Source of the DNA: RUG11867 sp964553435
GTDB taxonomy: Bacteria; Bacillota_I; Bacilli_A; RF39; UBA660
Assembly: GCA_964553435.1 (NCBI GenBank)
Contig: CAZKKM010000019.1
Location: forward strand, 1-21,283
DNA length: 21,283 bases
Direction: 5' to 3'
The notes beneath the pieces were generated by a model. It worked only from the letters and a program-made list of their open reading frames with translations. It made no database searches and was not told where the DNA came from. Position numbers and translations under genes: made by a program. Below, piece after piece: positions 1 to 7,796 of the stretch; positions within the stretch are counted from its first letter, which is position 1, and every line of letters starts with the position of its first letter.

Positions 1-767
1 AAAAGGAAACTAAAATTGATAATTGTAGTATGCTTATAAATGGAACAGTTTATGATCGAAAAATATATGATTTATTAGATGAATACTTTGGTAATAATTA
101 CCAAGTAGGAATTAGTGATGATGATTTCCATGAAAAGAGTATTCAAAGGATCTATGGAAAAGATAAAGCTGGTCTTGAAAAAATCAAAAGAAATATGCTA
201 TTACATTTAGAAAATCCCCATTGTATAGGGTTTATAAAAGGAAGCAAACACCTAATAGAAAATGGTAGAGCCCTCAGTTTAGATTCTCCAAAAAAGCAAT
301 TTGAAGCATTAGGCTACTACTATTCTCTTTATGGTTATGGATGTTATGCTGGACCCATGATTTTTATAGGTGCCGATGGATATATTTCAGATATTAATTC
401 TGATATAGAAAAGAGAAAAGAGCAATCAATAGGAAACATCAAAGATGTTACGATATTTGAAAGTCTTTTAAATGGTGGAATTAGAATTGAATACGATTCA
501 GAAAATCCATTTGCCTTTTTCGAAAAAAGAGAAACCGAATTTGCTACCCACCAAGGAGATCATCTGATTTTTAAAGATAACAAAATGGCACATACTACTT
601 ATACTTCTGATACAAAATACTGGGAAGCCGTTGACAAATTACAAGAAGATATGATAGCTTTTAGAAACGCAATAGAAAATGGAACACTTGATGAGTTTCT
701 CGCTAACTGGGATCCTATATATGATGGTGATTTAAGTCAGATAGAACATACCAAAATAGAGTTGTAA
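1..767 (+). CDS. 3' part of a radical SAM/SPASM-like protein (5' end outside the window)
   Basis: The frame is open from the left edge (codon phase starting at base 3). The first ATG at 30 has no Shine-Dalgarno, so the true start probably lies outside the window. About 255 residues are visible. The middle carries a segment shaped like the SPASM/twitch region of radical SAM peptide-modifying enzymes: CYAGPMIFIGADGYI, then after 13 residues SIGNIKD. This matches the C-x2-G-x5-I-x2-DG-x-I then iGNi pattern of that family. Most of the cysteines expected of a full SPASM cluster are missing, and the CX3CX2C core would be upstream if present. The C-terminal third is acidic and unremarkable. TCGA tetranucleotides are much rarer here than in the rest of the window, which suggests a different origin. 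The family call is inference from one motif; the coding status is firmer. Confidence 0.5.
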   Translation, partial: KETKIDNCSMLINGTVYDRKIYDLLDEYFGNNYQVGISDDDFHEKSIQRIYGKDKAGLEKIKRNMLLHLENPHCIGFIKGSKHLIENGRALSLDSPKKQFEALGYYYSLYGYGCYAGPMIFIGADGYISDINSDIEKRKEQSIGNIKDVTIFESLLNGGIRIEYDSENPFAFFEKRETEFATHQGDHLIFKDNKMAHTTYTSDTKYWEAVDKLQEDMIAFRNAIENGTLDEFLANWDPIYDGDLSQIEHTKIEL

Positions 768-769
768 AT

Positions 770-800
770 AATCACGATCCTCGCACCAAAGTGATTTTCT
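770..800 (+). terminator. weak terminator after the left-edge gene
   Basis: AATCAC (770-775) can pair with GTGATT (791-796) across a 15-base loop, followed by TTCT. The stem is only 6 bp and the T-tract is poor, so this is a candidate only. Confidence 0.3.
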
Positions 801-935
801 ATACAGATAAAGTTCATGGTAAGCGATATTTATGAATATTCTTTATTTTGAAACTAAGTCCTGGTTCAACAATTGAACTCTTTGGATACCTCCCCTATTA
901 ATATTTACACATCAAAAACAACTTCGACAAAAAAG

Positions 936-966
936 TTGAACTTTTTCTATCATTTTATGGTACAAT
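936..966 (+). promoter_or_regulatory. sigma-A-type promoter for the 1018-1362 gene
   Basis: TTGAAC (936-941), a 19-base spacer and TACAAT (961-966). A TG at 958-959 gives an extended -10 (TGgTACAAT), which can offset the long spacer. The -35 overlaps the right arm of a small inverted repeat (CAACTT 919-924 / AAGTTG 933-938) that could be an operator. The start codon follows about 50 bases downstream. Confidence 0.55.
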
Positions 967-1017
967 GCCAATCGTCTAGTCATAAAATAAATATTACAGA
1001 AAGGATTGAAACAGACG

Positions 1018-1362
1018 ATGAAAACGATCTATTTAGATGGAAATATCGACGATTTTGTGGTTTCTGTTGCTTCACAAACCACTCATGGCAACGATGTCAT
1101 TATAGGTATAAGTGGTTGTAATAGGATGTTTAGAGCAATAGTGTATGCGGGAAGTTCCCTCGAATCCGTTAGAAGAACAGTCATTTCGAAATTGAGAGTA
1201 GTAAAAAATTATGAAACGAATATCAGATTACTACAAATGCACATACCGACCGAAGTTCTCGAAAGGTATTTACACAATTCTAACCCAGAAGATGTAGCGG
1301 AGCTCTGCTTGGAAGAAGGTCTTTTGGGGCCATGTGAACCGACACTACTAAAACATTTATAA
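1018..1362 (+). CDS. hypothetical protein, 114 aa
   Basis: I do not recognise this protein. It begins MKTIYLDGNIDDF and reads as a small soluble alpha/beta protein: a hydrophobic beta-like segment (VVSVASQ, VIIGIS), then a charged helical C-terminal half with ISKLRVVKNYETN, ending in LLKHL. There is no signal peptide, membrane helix or known catalytic motif. The ATG at 1018 is chosen over the in-frame TTG at 1006 because the purine-rich AAAGGA (1000-1005) directly abuts the TTG and could only serve a start further on. It lies 12 bases from the ATG, which is a little long. The gene is a single transcription unit with its own extended -10 promoter upstream and a clean terminator just after its stop. 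It is convergent with the next gene. It has the TCGA-rich composition of the rest of the window, unlike its left neighbour. Confidence 0.7.
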   Translation: MKTIYLDGNIDDFVVSVASQTTHGNDVIIGISGCNRMFRAIVYAGSSLESVRRTVISKLRVVKNYETNIRLLQMHIPTEVLERYLHNSNPEDVAELCLEEGLLGPCEPTLLKHL

Positions 1363-1366
1363 AATT

Positions 1367-1389
1367 CCAAGATATCTTGGTTTTTATTT
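1367..1389 (+). terminator. intrinsic terminator of the 1018-1362 gene
   Basis: CCAAG-ATAT-CTTGG hairpin at 1367-1380 followed by TTTTTATTT. It starts 5 bases after the stop codon and sits back to back with a terminator for the opposite strand. Confidence 0.75.
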
Positions 1390-1390
1390 C

Positions 1391-1413
1391 AAAAAAAACA
1401 GCTTCATAGCTGT
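1391..1413 (-). terminator. intrinsic terminator of the leftward 1419-1835 gene
   Basis: Read leftward, ACAGC-TATGAA-GCTGT (1413-1398) is followed by an unbroken run of eight T (1398-1391). It ends the leftward unit a few bases past its stop and meets the convergent terminator at 1367-1389. Confidence 0.75.
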
Positions 1414-1418
1414 ATTGA

Positions 1419-1835
1419 TCATTTGTTTAGCATATTGAGCAAATCGATTTTGAACATATCTTTTGCTTCATTCTGTTTGCTTATCATGACACCCTTATAC
1501 GTTGTCAACTCGGCCATATGGCCTTCTAGTAGTATGTCCGAAGGAGATATGGTATCCAACATGACGATTCCTTCTTTGGAATAAACGATATAATGAAGCT
1601 TGACCGCGCCGTGAACTTGCTCGAACATATGATCGCTAGGAAGCTCGAGTTCGTACGTCACTCGACCGCTTTTTTTATCTGTCGCGACCTTATTTCCTAA
1701 GAAATTGCCACTTCGCAAAGCTGGATAATACTCGAAATTAAGACGCTTGTAAGCTAACATATTATACTTTTTGAGTGCTCGTTCCAACTTGTGATATTCA
1801 TTTTCATTGACGTAGTCGAGAATGTATCCTTTCAT
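1419..1835 (-). CDS. hypothetical protein, 138 aa
   Basis: I do not recognise this protein. It starts MKGYILDYVNENEYHKLERA and has an aromatic-rich, beta-looking middle (residues about 55-110, containing LHYIVYSKEGIVMLDTI) and a final helix (KDMFKIDLLNMLNK). There is no signal peptide or transmembrane segment, so it is probably cytoplasmic. A strong ribosome binding site, AAGGGGG, lies 6 bases before the ATG and fixes the start. A near-consensus promoter lies just upstream and a terminator just downstream, so it can be made alone. No strong terminator separates it from the ylbE-like gene before it, so read-through from that operon is also possible. Confidence 0.75.
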   Translation of the reverse strand: MKGYILDYVNENEYHKLERALKKYNMLAYKRLNFEYYPALRSGNFLGNKVATDKKSGRVTYELELPSDHMFEQVHGAVKLHYIVYSKEGIVMLDTISPSDILLEGHMAELTTYKGVMISKQNEAKDMFKIDLLNMLNK

Positions 1836-1868
1836 AAAAATCCCCCTTAATCCCTTTAATTGGTGGGT

Positions 1869-1897
1869 ATTCTAACACAAAAAACAAAATTTGTCAA
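1869..1897 (-). promoter_or_regulatory. near-consensus sigma-A promoter for the 1419-1835 gene
   Basis: On the leftward strand TTGACA (1897-1892), 17-base spacer, TAGAAT (1874-1869), with TG placed for an extended -10 (TGtTAGAAT). The predicted start of transcription, near 1862, leaves a leader of about 26 bases containing the AAGGGGG ribosome binding site. Confidence 0.8.
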
Positions 1898-1943
1898 CTT
1901 TTAATTTTTTGAATCTAGTTTTTTATCCTATTCTACTATATTG

Positions 1944-1972
1944 AGTATAACAAATTTGAAAGACTTAATCAA
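1944..1972 (-). promoter_or_regulatory. possible second (upstream) promoter
   Basis: TTGATT (1972-1967), 17-base spacer, TATACT (1949-1944), also with an extended -10 TG. It lies about 75 bases upstream of the stronger promoter. The spacing is good but the -35 is a partial match, so this is tentative. It would give the same small gene a second, longer leader. Confidence 0.35.
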
Positions 1973-1994
1973 TGGCATACTCAGCACTTTTACT

Positions 1995-2216
1995 CTACTT
2001 GACAGTCTCTATGACTGTAGAAATCAGATCCAAATTATCGAGTACACCGCTTATTTTATCTGTCGGATTTAGCTTATATTTTTTCTTCATAGCTTTGACG
2101 AAATCTTGGTAGTTGGCCGCATTCCTATTGAGAATTTTATACCATTCGGAATTCTCTCTTAAAAATTTATGCATCTTTGCATCGCCTTTCAAGGCATATA
2201 ATGTTATGAGCTGCAT
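1995..2216 (-). CDS. ylbE: YlbE-like protein
   Basis: This 73-residue protein matches what I know of the YlbE-like family: KFLRENSEWYKILNRNAANY corresponds to the family's FLR-x-P-x-WYR-x-L-x-RNP pattern. A helical tail (VLDNLDLISTVIETVK) follows. The family's role is unknown. In Bacillus, ylbE lies next to ylbD, and the same pair occurs here, which supports both calls. The ATG lies 1 base after the ylbD-like stop. The ribosome binding site GAGG is inside the end of ylbD, 6 bases from the ATG, so translation is probably coupled. The protein has no membrane segment or signal. It probably ends the parC-led transcript. Confidence 0.75.
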   Translation of the reverse strand: MQLITLYALKGDAKMHKFLRENSEWYKILNRNAANYQDFVKAMKKKYKLNPTDKISGVLDNLDLISTVIETVK

Positions 2217-2217
2217 A

Positions 2218-2592
2218 TCAATCCTCGAATATCTTGTTTATCGGCCTTGCACTATTTGGGCCCTTAGAAATCACCTCTGCAGCCGCGCCAGAACCAGTCA
2301 GTTCTTGAATGACTCCTATGGCTTTTTGAGCTGTATCGATGTACTTCTGAACATTCTCGATATTCACATTTTTAAAAAGTTTGGTCAATTCTCCTAAAGA
2401 ATTGAGTTTGGCCGAAGCCGTATTATTCGTCGATGAACCGTTTTGCAAATATCTATCCCACATCGCTTCATCTTGACCATAAAGATCGTACACTTCGAAA
2501 AGATCCTGCCACGAATGAGCTTTGGTTTTGACCACTTCGACCAAAGCCGGATGGCTGGAAACAAACTCTTTAAACTCATCCTTTTTACTCAT
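2218..2592 (-). CDS. ylbD: YlbD-like putative spore coat protein
   Basis: This 124-residue protein has the N-terminal signature of the YlbD family (annotated as a putative coat protein in Bacillus): DEFKEFVSSHPALVEVVKTK then SWQDLFEVYDLYGQDEAMWDRY. These align with the family's FK-x-FV-x-x-HPKLV, TWQ-x-x-Y and W-x-L-x-GEDD-x-x-W pattern. The middle is Asn/Ser/Thr-rich (residues about 52-62). A long amphipathic helix (about 63-100) and a low-complexity tail follow. The ribosome binding site AGGTGG lies 6 bases from the ATG. It follows the 535-residue unknown gene by 27 bases and overlaps the regulation of the ylbE-like gene. A coat role is known only by family annotation; its presence beside other sporulation genes in the window makes that plausible. 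Confidence 0.72.
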   Translation of the reverse strand: MSKKDEFKEFVSSHPALVEVVKTKAHSWQDLFEVYDLYGQDEAMWDRYLQNGSSTNNTASAKLNSLGELTKLFKNVNIENVQKYIDTAQKAIGVIQELTGSGAAAEVISKGPNSARPINKIFED

Positions 2593-2619
2593 GATTAACC
2601 ACCTAATTCATTATATGCT

Positions 2620-4227
2620 TTACCAAACCGATTGTTGCTTCTCTTCGACGGTAAAAAGGGCTTCATCGATGAAACGATGAGTCAAAGGGGTATCCTTGAT
2701 ACAATTTATTTTGACAGATAAATCCATGAGATAATCTTCTTTATTGAATCTTTGTCCTGTATGGAGTTTTAAATGACTATCCAAACTATAATAAAATGAA
2801 TCCACATATATGTATTTTAATTCTCTTTCGATAAATTCGCGGACATTTTTATCTTTCGACTTATAACCTGCCAAATCGATGACATCTTCTATCATCGTCT
2901 CAGGATCGGCTATGCGCGAATGTAAATATTCTTCTAAAAAATCGCGATGTTCTGTTTTATACAACTTCTTGATGAGATCTACTGTTTTTATACGATTTCC
3001 CATATTATCGAAAAGTATATCGAGCACTTTAAATTGCTTTATAATATTTTTTTTGTGATCTACCTTTTTGAAAATTAGGAAAAATCTTTGGTCTAAAGAT
3101 ATTTCTTTTTGGGAATAAACTTCCTCGATTTGTTCATCGAAAACGAAATCCAACTTCGGTACTTCGGAAGAAATGAAATTTTGAAAAAGATTGACCCCAA
3201 AAGATGAAAAGAATCTGAGTGTTTTGACAAAACTCGAAGTTCGTAAATCCAAAAGATATTCGCTGCTCATGTATGCTTTGCAAGAACCAATTTTAGTTAA
3301 ATCTACTCTATTTGTAACCAAAACCATTATTGCTTTGAGTGTATTGTAATTTATCTCGTTGCGTTTTAATAAAACGTAGTCTCTGATCTTATCTGCCTCG
3401 AAAAACAACTCTGTAAATACTTCTGTATAATTGAGAGATAGAAAACTATCGACCAGCTTTTCGTCGAGAACAATTCGCACTGGATCACAATTGAAATCGG
3501 TCGGCTCATTTACTTCTACCCCACTCATGAAGACTACTTCGACTTCTATGCCCCATTGTGCAAGATAACTCTTCGCGACGGAATAGACGATTTTTTCTAC
3601 GACCTCTCCATCGAAAATGTGATTGGTTTTATATGCATGATACTTTAACATCTTGGTGACGATCGACATATCGACATACCCATCAGTGTTGTTTTTAACG
3701 TAATTACATAAGATATCGAATTCTTTCAAAGATAGAACTTCGTCCTCTTCTAATTTGCGTATAGGCTCTTTGATCAAAACTTCGACTATATCATCGTAAT
3801 CGAGTGACTCTTTAAATACATATTCGAACAAAGCCATAAATTCTTGCGTTTTAGAAGCATATCTGTCTTCTCGAAGAGCAAAAGTCATTCCTCGAAAAAA
3901 TTTGGTCTTTAAAATCGAATCGGGATCTATTCGAAACTCACCTAATAAAAAATCGTCATAAAAACTTTTAATATATCCCAATTTACCTTGGGTCACTTCT
4001 TCGAGATTATCTGGCTCAGAATATATATTGAATATATTGGAAGAAAAAAGAGACTTTTCGATGAAATCGAGCATGGCACTCAAGTATTCGTCTCTTTCCA
4101 ACCCTTGAAAATAATCTCGATTTGCATCATAATCGTTTTTGAACATCTCGTAAAGTGAAGCATTGGTGAGGATACTATTGAGAAAGTTGGGAGGAATCAC
4201 ACCCTCTTTAATTACTTTTGAAAACAT
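2620..4227 (-). CDS. hypothetical protein, 535 aa
   Basis: I do not recognise this large protein. It is soluble by inspection: charged, helix-rich, with no signal peptide, no transmembrane segment and no P-loop or metal motif that I can find. The distribution of acidic and aromatic residues (for example FSKVIKEGVIPPNFL at the start, and repeated short helices such as ILFDNMGNRIKTVDLIKKLY in the C-terminal half) suggests an all-helical scaffold or adaptor. The start is supported by AGAGGA 6 bases before the ATG. It overlaps the 3' end of the preceding 72-residue gene by 16 bases and is followed 27 bases later by the ylbD-like gene, so it is an internal member of the parC operon. It may be specific to this lineage. 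Confidence 0.75.
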   Translation of the reverse strand: MFSKVIKEGVIPPNFLNSILTNASLYEMFKNDYDANRDYFQGLERDEYLSAMLDFIEKSLFSSNIFNIYSEPDNLEEVTQGKLGYIKSFYDDFLLGEFRIDPDSILKTKFFRGMTFALREDRYASKTQEFMALFEYVFKESLDYDDIVEVLIKEPIRKLEEDEVLSLKEFDILCNYVKNNTDGYVDMSIVTKMLKYHAYKTNHIFDGEVVEKIVYSVAKSYLAQWGIEVEVVFMSGVEVNEPTDFNCDPVRIVLDEKLVDSFLSLNYTEVFTELFFEADKIRDYVLLKRNEINYNTLKAIMVLVTNRVDLTKIGSCKAYMSSEYLLDLRTSSFVKTLRFFSSFGVNLFQNFISSEVPKLDFVFDEQIEEVYSQKEISLDQRFFLIFKKVDHKKNIIKQFKVLDILFDNMGNRIKTVDLIKKLYKTEHRDFLEEYLHSRIADPETMIEDVIDLAGYKSKDKNVREFIERELKYIYVDSFYYSLDSHLKLHTGQRFNKEDYLMDLSVKINCIKDTPLTHRFIDEALFTVEEKQQSVW

Positions 4228-4430
4228 CTCGAATCCTCTTCTTTCTCACGGTACTCCTTTTGTAAATAGAATCTCAATACATTTCTATTGTCCTTGATAC
4301 CTTTTTCTCTTTTATTTTTTTGTTCTAATCTCAATCTGTAAAGATGATAAGCGACGATCTCTTCTGGAGTCATGATGACAGTCGTATCCATCGTATCCCA
4401 AGGAAATTTATTTTTTGAATCGCTATTCAT
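4212..4430 (-). CDS. hypothetical protein, 72 aa
   Basis: This is a small, highly charged protein that I do not recognise. The N-terminal half carries MTPEEIVAYHLYRLRLEQK, a predicted helix. The remainder is Lys/Glu/Arg-rich, typical of a coiled coil or nucleic-acid-associated helix. There is no membrane segment. It begins 4 bases after the parC stop, without a strong Shine-Dalgarno (a weak AGG about 10 bases upstream), so it is probably translated by coupling to parC. Its last 16 bases overlap the start of the 535-residue gene. The tight packing on both sides is the main evidence that it is real. Confidence 0.65.
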   Translation of the reverse strand: MNSDSKNKFPWDTMDTTVIMTPEEIVAYHLYRLRLEQKNKREKGIKDNRNVLRFYLQKEYREKEEDSRCFQK

Positions 4431-4434
4431 CTCG

Positions 4435-6945
4435 TCACAACCTAAACTCTTCTAAAAAATCGGGCAATTCTTCGTCATGATCGATTTCCTGAAAATCCGG
4501 TTTGTCGACTATTGGCTCTTTTGAAGCATCTATCACTTCGATTTGTGGACGTACTGTCACTCCCATGATCTGTGCTTTCGAAACGGTACTACCCGTACTA
4601 GCCATATCCATGATCGGAATATCGGTCGCTTTGATGGAAACAATCTCATCTTGATATTTCAGATTGTAAACTGTTTTGGCATCACCGAGTAAAAAATTAT
4701 GTATCAAATAAGTCGTCGCTTTGACCACCTTGATAATGAGCGATCCTCGTTTTGCTCTCGAAGTAGTCGGAATATCACTCAACTTGACTCGCTTTGCGGT
4801 CTTGTGATCTGTAAATATGACGGCATATTCGCTTTCGTCGAGCACAGAACGACCTGAAATAACTTCATCGTCATCTTTGAGAGCAATGGCTTTTACTCCA
4901 GCTGTCTTAACTCCACTCACAGGTATTGAAGAAGTAGCAAAGCGCAACACATATCCCATTTTCGTGACGATGGCAAACTCATTGCTTTCCAAAGAAGCAC
5001 TGACGACACTATCACCATCTTTTAATTTGATACCTGCCATCTCTTTGTTGTATCTAGTCACGTTGTATGATCCCAACATCGTCTTCTTTATCATGCCATC
5101 TTTCGTCAAAATGATCAGGTTTTCATTCTTAGTCGAACCGTTGACAACAAACGAAGCGACGACTTTCTCATCAGGATTGACTGTGACGATGTTCGAAATG
5201 TGTTTCCCCATTTCTTTCCATTTGAGTTCTGGTATATCGTAAACTGGCAAGTAGAGATAGTTGCCCATATCGGTCAAAATCATCAGTTTATCGAGTGTCG
5301 AAGCTTCGAAAATATTGAGAGGTGTATCACCTGGTTTGAGTCCTGTTTCATCATCGGTTGCACTGTAAGATTTTTGACTGACTCTCTTTAAATAACCGTC
5401 GACTGTCAATACGATGACGACTCTCTCATCGGCAATCAGCTCTTCGGCATTTATCTTGATTTCCGTCACGGTATCTCTGATTTCCGTCTTACGATCGACG
5501 GCATATTCTTTCTTTATACGTCTGAGTGTCGTCTTTATTTCACCGTTCAACTTTTCCGGATCGGATAAGATGCCATTCAATTTCTCGATCTCACTCATCA
5601 ATTCACTCATTTTCGTTTCCAATGTTATGATATCGGTATTGGTCAAGCGATAAAGTTGGAGCATGACGATAGCTTCTGCCTGACTCTCGGTAAATCCGAA
5701 TTCTTTCACTAAGTTATCTTTTGCGTCGGCCTTATTCTTGGATGCCCTGATAACTCTGATCACATCGTCCAAGATACTTATTGCCTTTTTTAGACCCTCC
5801 ATTATGTGAAGCTGTTTTTCGGCAAAAGCTAAATCGAATTCACTCGACTTCTTTACGATTTCCTTTTGATGAGCGATGTAAGCATCCAATATCGGAATGA
5901 TGCCCAAAAGTCTCGGACGTCTGTTGACGATAGTCACATTGTTGTAGTTATAAGATGTCTGTAATTCTGTATTCTTTAACAGATAATTCATCACCAACTC
6001 TTTATTGGCTCCCGCTTTCAAATCTATGACTATGCGGAGATTGGCATCCTTGTCGGATTCGTCTCGAACTTCGGCTATGCCGTCTATCTTTTTATCTATT
6101 CTGATTTCATCTATCTTGCGAACCAAGAGTTGTTTGTTGACTTCGAAAGGTATTTCGTCGATGACTATCTTTTCTTTGCCCTTTTCCTTAGTAAATTCGT
6201 ATTTGCAAAGAACATTTATCTTGCCTCGTCCTGTCTCGTATGCTTTGCGCAAACCATCTTTTCCTTCGACGATTCCTCCTGTTGGAAAATCGGGACCCTT
6301 GACTATGCCTAAAATGGTATCCAAAGTACAGTTCGGCGAGTCGATGCGTTTGATGGTCGCATCTATTATTTCTCCCAAGTTGTGTGGTGGCATATTCGTC
6401 GCATATCCGGCACTTATACCCGTACACCCATTAACTAAGAGATTTGGAAATCTTGCCGGCAAGACGGTTGGCTCCAGCTTAGTGTCGTCGAAATTCGGAG
6501 CAAAATTGATTTTCATCGCTTCGAACTTATCGACATCTCCCAATAATTCTTCACTTATCTTAGCTAATCGACATTCAGTATAACGATAAGCAGCAGGTGG
6601 ATCTCCATCGATAGAACCGTTGTTACCATCGACCTCGACTAAAATTTCGTTTTGTTTCCAATTTTGAGAAAGCCTCACCAATGCATCGTATACTGATGTA
6701 TCGCCGTGTGGATGATATTTACCTAAGACGATACCGACGGCATTCGCACACTTTTTGAACTTTTTATCGTAGGTATTATTATCTTTACTCATCGCATAGA
6801 GAATTCGTCTTTGTACAGGCTTTAAGCCATCTCGAACATCAGGAATTGCCCTATCTTGAATGATGTACTTAGAATATGCTCCGAACCTCTCGCCCATTAT
6901 TTCTTCTAAACTGTAATCGTATATTCTTTTAGTTATATCTTCCAT
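4435..6945 (-). CDS. parC: DNA topoisomerase IV subunit A
   Basis: This is the 836-residue type IIA topoisomerase A subunit, which cuts and rejoins duplex DNA to unlink chromosomes. The winged-helix/tower region is canonical: RDGLKPVQRRILYAM at 38-52, HPHGDTSVYD at 78-87, and the active-site tyrosine in RYTE at residue 122. GNNGSIDGDPPAA, just before it, is the ParC form rather than the GyrA form (GNFGS-x-DGDSAA). I see no GyrA box (QRGGKG) in the C-terminal beta-pinwheel (about 500-800); the nearest is AKRGS. Unusually, the residues around the tyrosine read AAYRYTECRL where AAMRYTEARL is usual. AAGGTGG sits 7 bases before the ATG. parE is not adjacent: upstream is an intergenic promoter and the cotJ operon. 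GyrA remains a less likely alternative. Confidence 0.9.
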   Translation of the reverse strand: MEDITKRIYDYSLEEIMGERFGAYSKYIIQDRAIPDVRDGLKPVQRRILYAMSKDNNTYDKKFKKCANAVGIVLGKYHPHGDTSVYDALVRLSQNWKQNEILVEVDGNNGSIDGDPPAAYRYTECRLAKISEELLGDVDKFEAMKINFAPNFDDTKLEPTVLPARFPNLLVNGCTGISAGYATNMPPHNLGEIIDATIKRIDSPNCTLDTILGIVKGPDFPTGGIVEGKDGLRKAYETGRGKINVLCKYEFTKEKGKEKIVIDEIPFEVNKQLLVRKIDEIRIDKKIDGIAEVRDESDKDANLRIVIDLKAGANKELVMNYLLKNTELQTSYNYNNVTIVNRRPRLLGIIPILDAYIAHQKEIVKKSSEFDLAFAEKQLHIMEGLKKAISILDDVIRVIRASKNKADAKDNLVKEFGFTESQAEAIVMLQLYRLTNTDIITLETKMSELMSEIEKLNGILSDPEKLNGEIKTTLRRIKKEYAVDRKTEIRDTVTEIKINAEELIADERVVIVLTVDGYLKRVSQKSYSATDDETGLKPGDTPLNIFEASTLDKLMILTDMGNYLYLPVYDIPELKWKEMGKHISNIVTVNPDEKVVASFVVNGSTKNENLIILTKDGMIKKTMLGSYNVTRYNKEMAGIKLKDGDSVVSASLESNEFAIVTKMGYVLRFATSSIPVSGVKTAGVKAIALKDDDEVISGRSVLDESEYAVIFTDHKTAKRVKLSDIPTTSRAKRGSLIIKVVKATTYLIHNFLLGDAKTVYNLKYQDEIVSIKATDIPIMDMASTGSTVSKAQIMGVTVRPQIEVIDASKEPIVDKPDFQEIDHDEELPDFLEEFRL

Positions 6946-6964
6946 ATCCTAACCACCTTAATAC

Positions 6965-6994
6965 AGTTTACCATAAATCTTGGGTTTAACGCAA
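6965..6994 (-). promoter_or_regulatory. promoter of the parC operon
   Basis: TTGCGT (6994-6989), 18-base spacer, TAAACT (6970-6965) with TGg before the -10 (extended -10). It lies about 20 bases upstream of the parC ATG, so the leader is short and mostly ribosome binding site. The rest of the 6946-7217 gap holds only the cotJ terminator and AT-rich sequence. Confidence 0.5.
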
Positions 6995-7136
6995 ATTTTT
7001 TCGCCCTCTTGGACATAAAATGAATAAAAGATAAATTTTACGAGATAAAAATATGTCAACCCAGATAGTGTATTCTAACTCGATGATTCTTCACGACAAA
7101 AATACAGGATTATCACATCGTATTCGTTTTTTAAAG

Positions 7137-7173
7137 AAAAAAACTTTTGAAATGAAATATTCCTTTCAAAAGT
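7137..7173 (-). terminator. intrinsic terminator of the cotJ operon
   Basis: Read leftward, a perfect 10-bp stem ACTTTTGAAA / TTTCAAAAGT (7173-7164 and 7152-7143) with an 11-base loop runs directly into seven T (7143-7137). It lies 45 bases after the cotJC stop. Confidence 0.75.
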
Positions 7174-7217
7174 CCATTTATACGAAAACACGATATTTTT
7201 TAATTATACTCGAGAAA

Positions 7218-7796
7218 CTACTCTTCTACTTCTCTTTTAGAATTACTGCCTTTTTTATAATAATCGTACAACTCTTTAAAACGATTAAAATGTACGACCT
7301 CCCTTTGTCTCAAGAAAAGTAATGGTTCGATCACATCTGGATCATCGGCTACATCGATGAGTCGTTCGTATGCGGCTCTAGCTTTTTCCTCGGCAGCCAT
7401 ATCTTCTGACAAATCTGCAAAATGATTGCCCGTCGAAGCGAAAGTCTCGGCCGAAAACGGTACTCCGTTGGAGTCCATAGGATAGATGCCTTTCCCGTGT
7501 TCGACGTACATAGTGTCGAGTCCCGCATCTTCCATCTCTTTCAAAGTGGCATCCTTCGTAAGCATGTGTACCATCGTGCTTATCATTTCGGCATGACCGA
7601 ACTCCTCAGTGGCGATATCATTCAAAAGTGCGCGTCCCTTATCATCCGGCATCGTAAACTTTTGACTGAAATAGCGAAGAGCTGCGCCCAATTCTCCTGC
7701 ATATCCGCCCAACTGAGTGATGATGTATTTTGCCATTTTTAAATCCTTCTTTTTGATATCGACGGGATATGGCAACATCTTAGAATACTTAAACAT
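7218..7796 (-). CDS. cotJC: CotJC, manganese-catalase family spore coat protein
   Basis: CotJC-type proteins are inner-coat proteins of the dimanganese catalase family, which disproportionates hydrogen peroxide. The protein is 192 residues, the usual length. The ferritin-like helices carry the expected ligands: GGYAGELGAALRY (Glu35), ATEEFGHAEM (Glu64/65, His68), AAEEKARAAYE (Glu136/137) and LRQREVVHF (Glu166, His169). YVEHGKGIYP and GVPFSAET are also typical of the family. The start at 7796 (MFKYSKMLPYPVDI) is chosen because an earlier in-frame start at 7838 would add 14 residues that merely read through the preceding gene. The ATG shares one base with the upstream stop (TAATG), and GAGGGGG precedes it. 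So it is translationally coupled to the CotJA/B gene. All ligands are present, so it may be enzymatically active. Confidence 0.93.
   Translation of the reverse strand: MFKYSKMLPYPVDIKKKDLKMAKYIITQLGGYAGELGAALRYFSQKFTMPDDKGRALLNDIATEEFGHAEMISTMVHMLTKDATLKEMEDAGLDTMYVEHGKGIYPMDSNGVPFSAETFASTGNHFADLSEDMAAEEKARAAYERLIDVADDPDVIEPLLFLRQREVVHFNRFKELYDYYKKGSNSKREVEE

Noticed and set aside
873..1121. Rightward 82-codon frame before the 114-residue gene
   Set aside because: It spans the promoter at 936-966 and overlaps the better supported gene in another frame, with no Shine-Dalgarno.
4817..6583. Several rightward frames of up to 192 codons inside parC
   Set aside because: All are antisense shadows of the conserved parC sequence.
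7053..7322. Rightward open frame of 89 codons
   Set aside because: It runs through the cotJ terminator and antisense to the end of cotJC, has no ribosome binding site, and its translation looks random.
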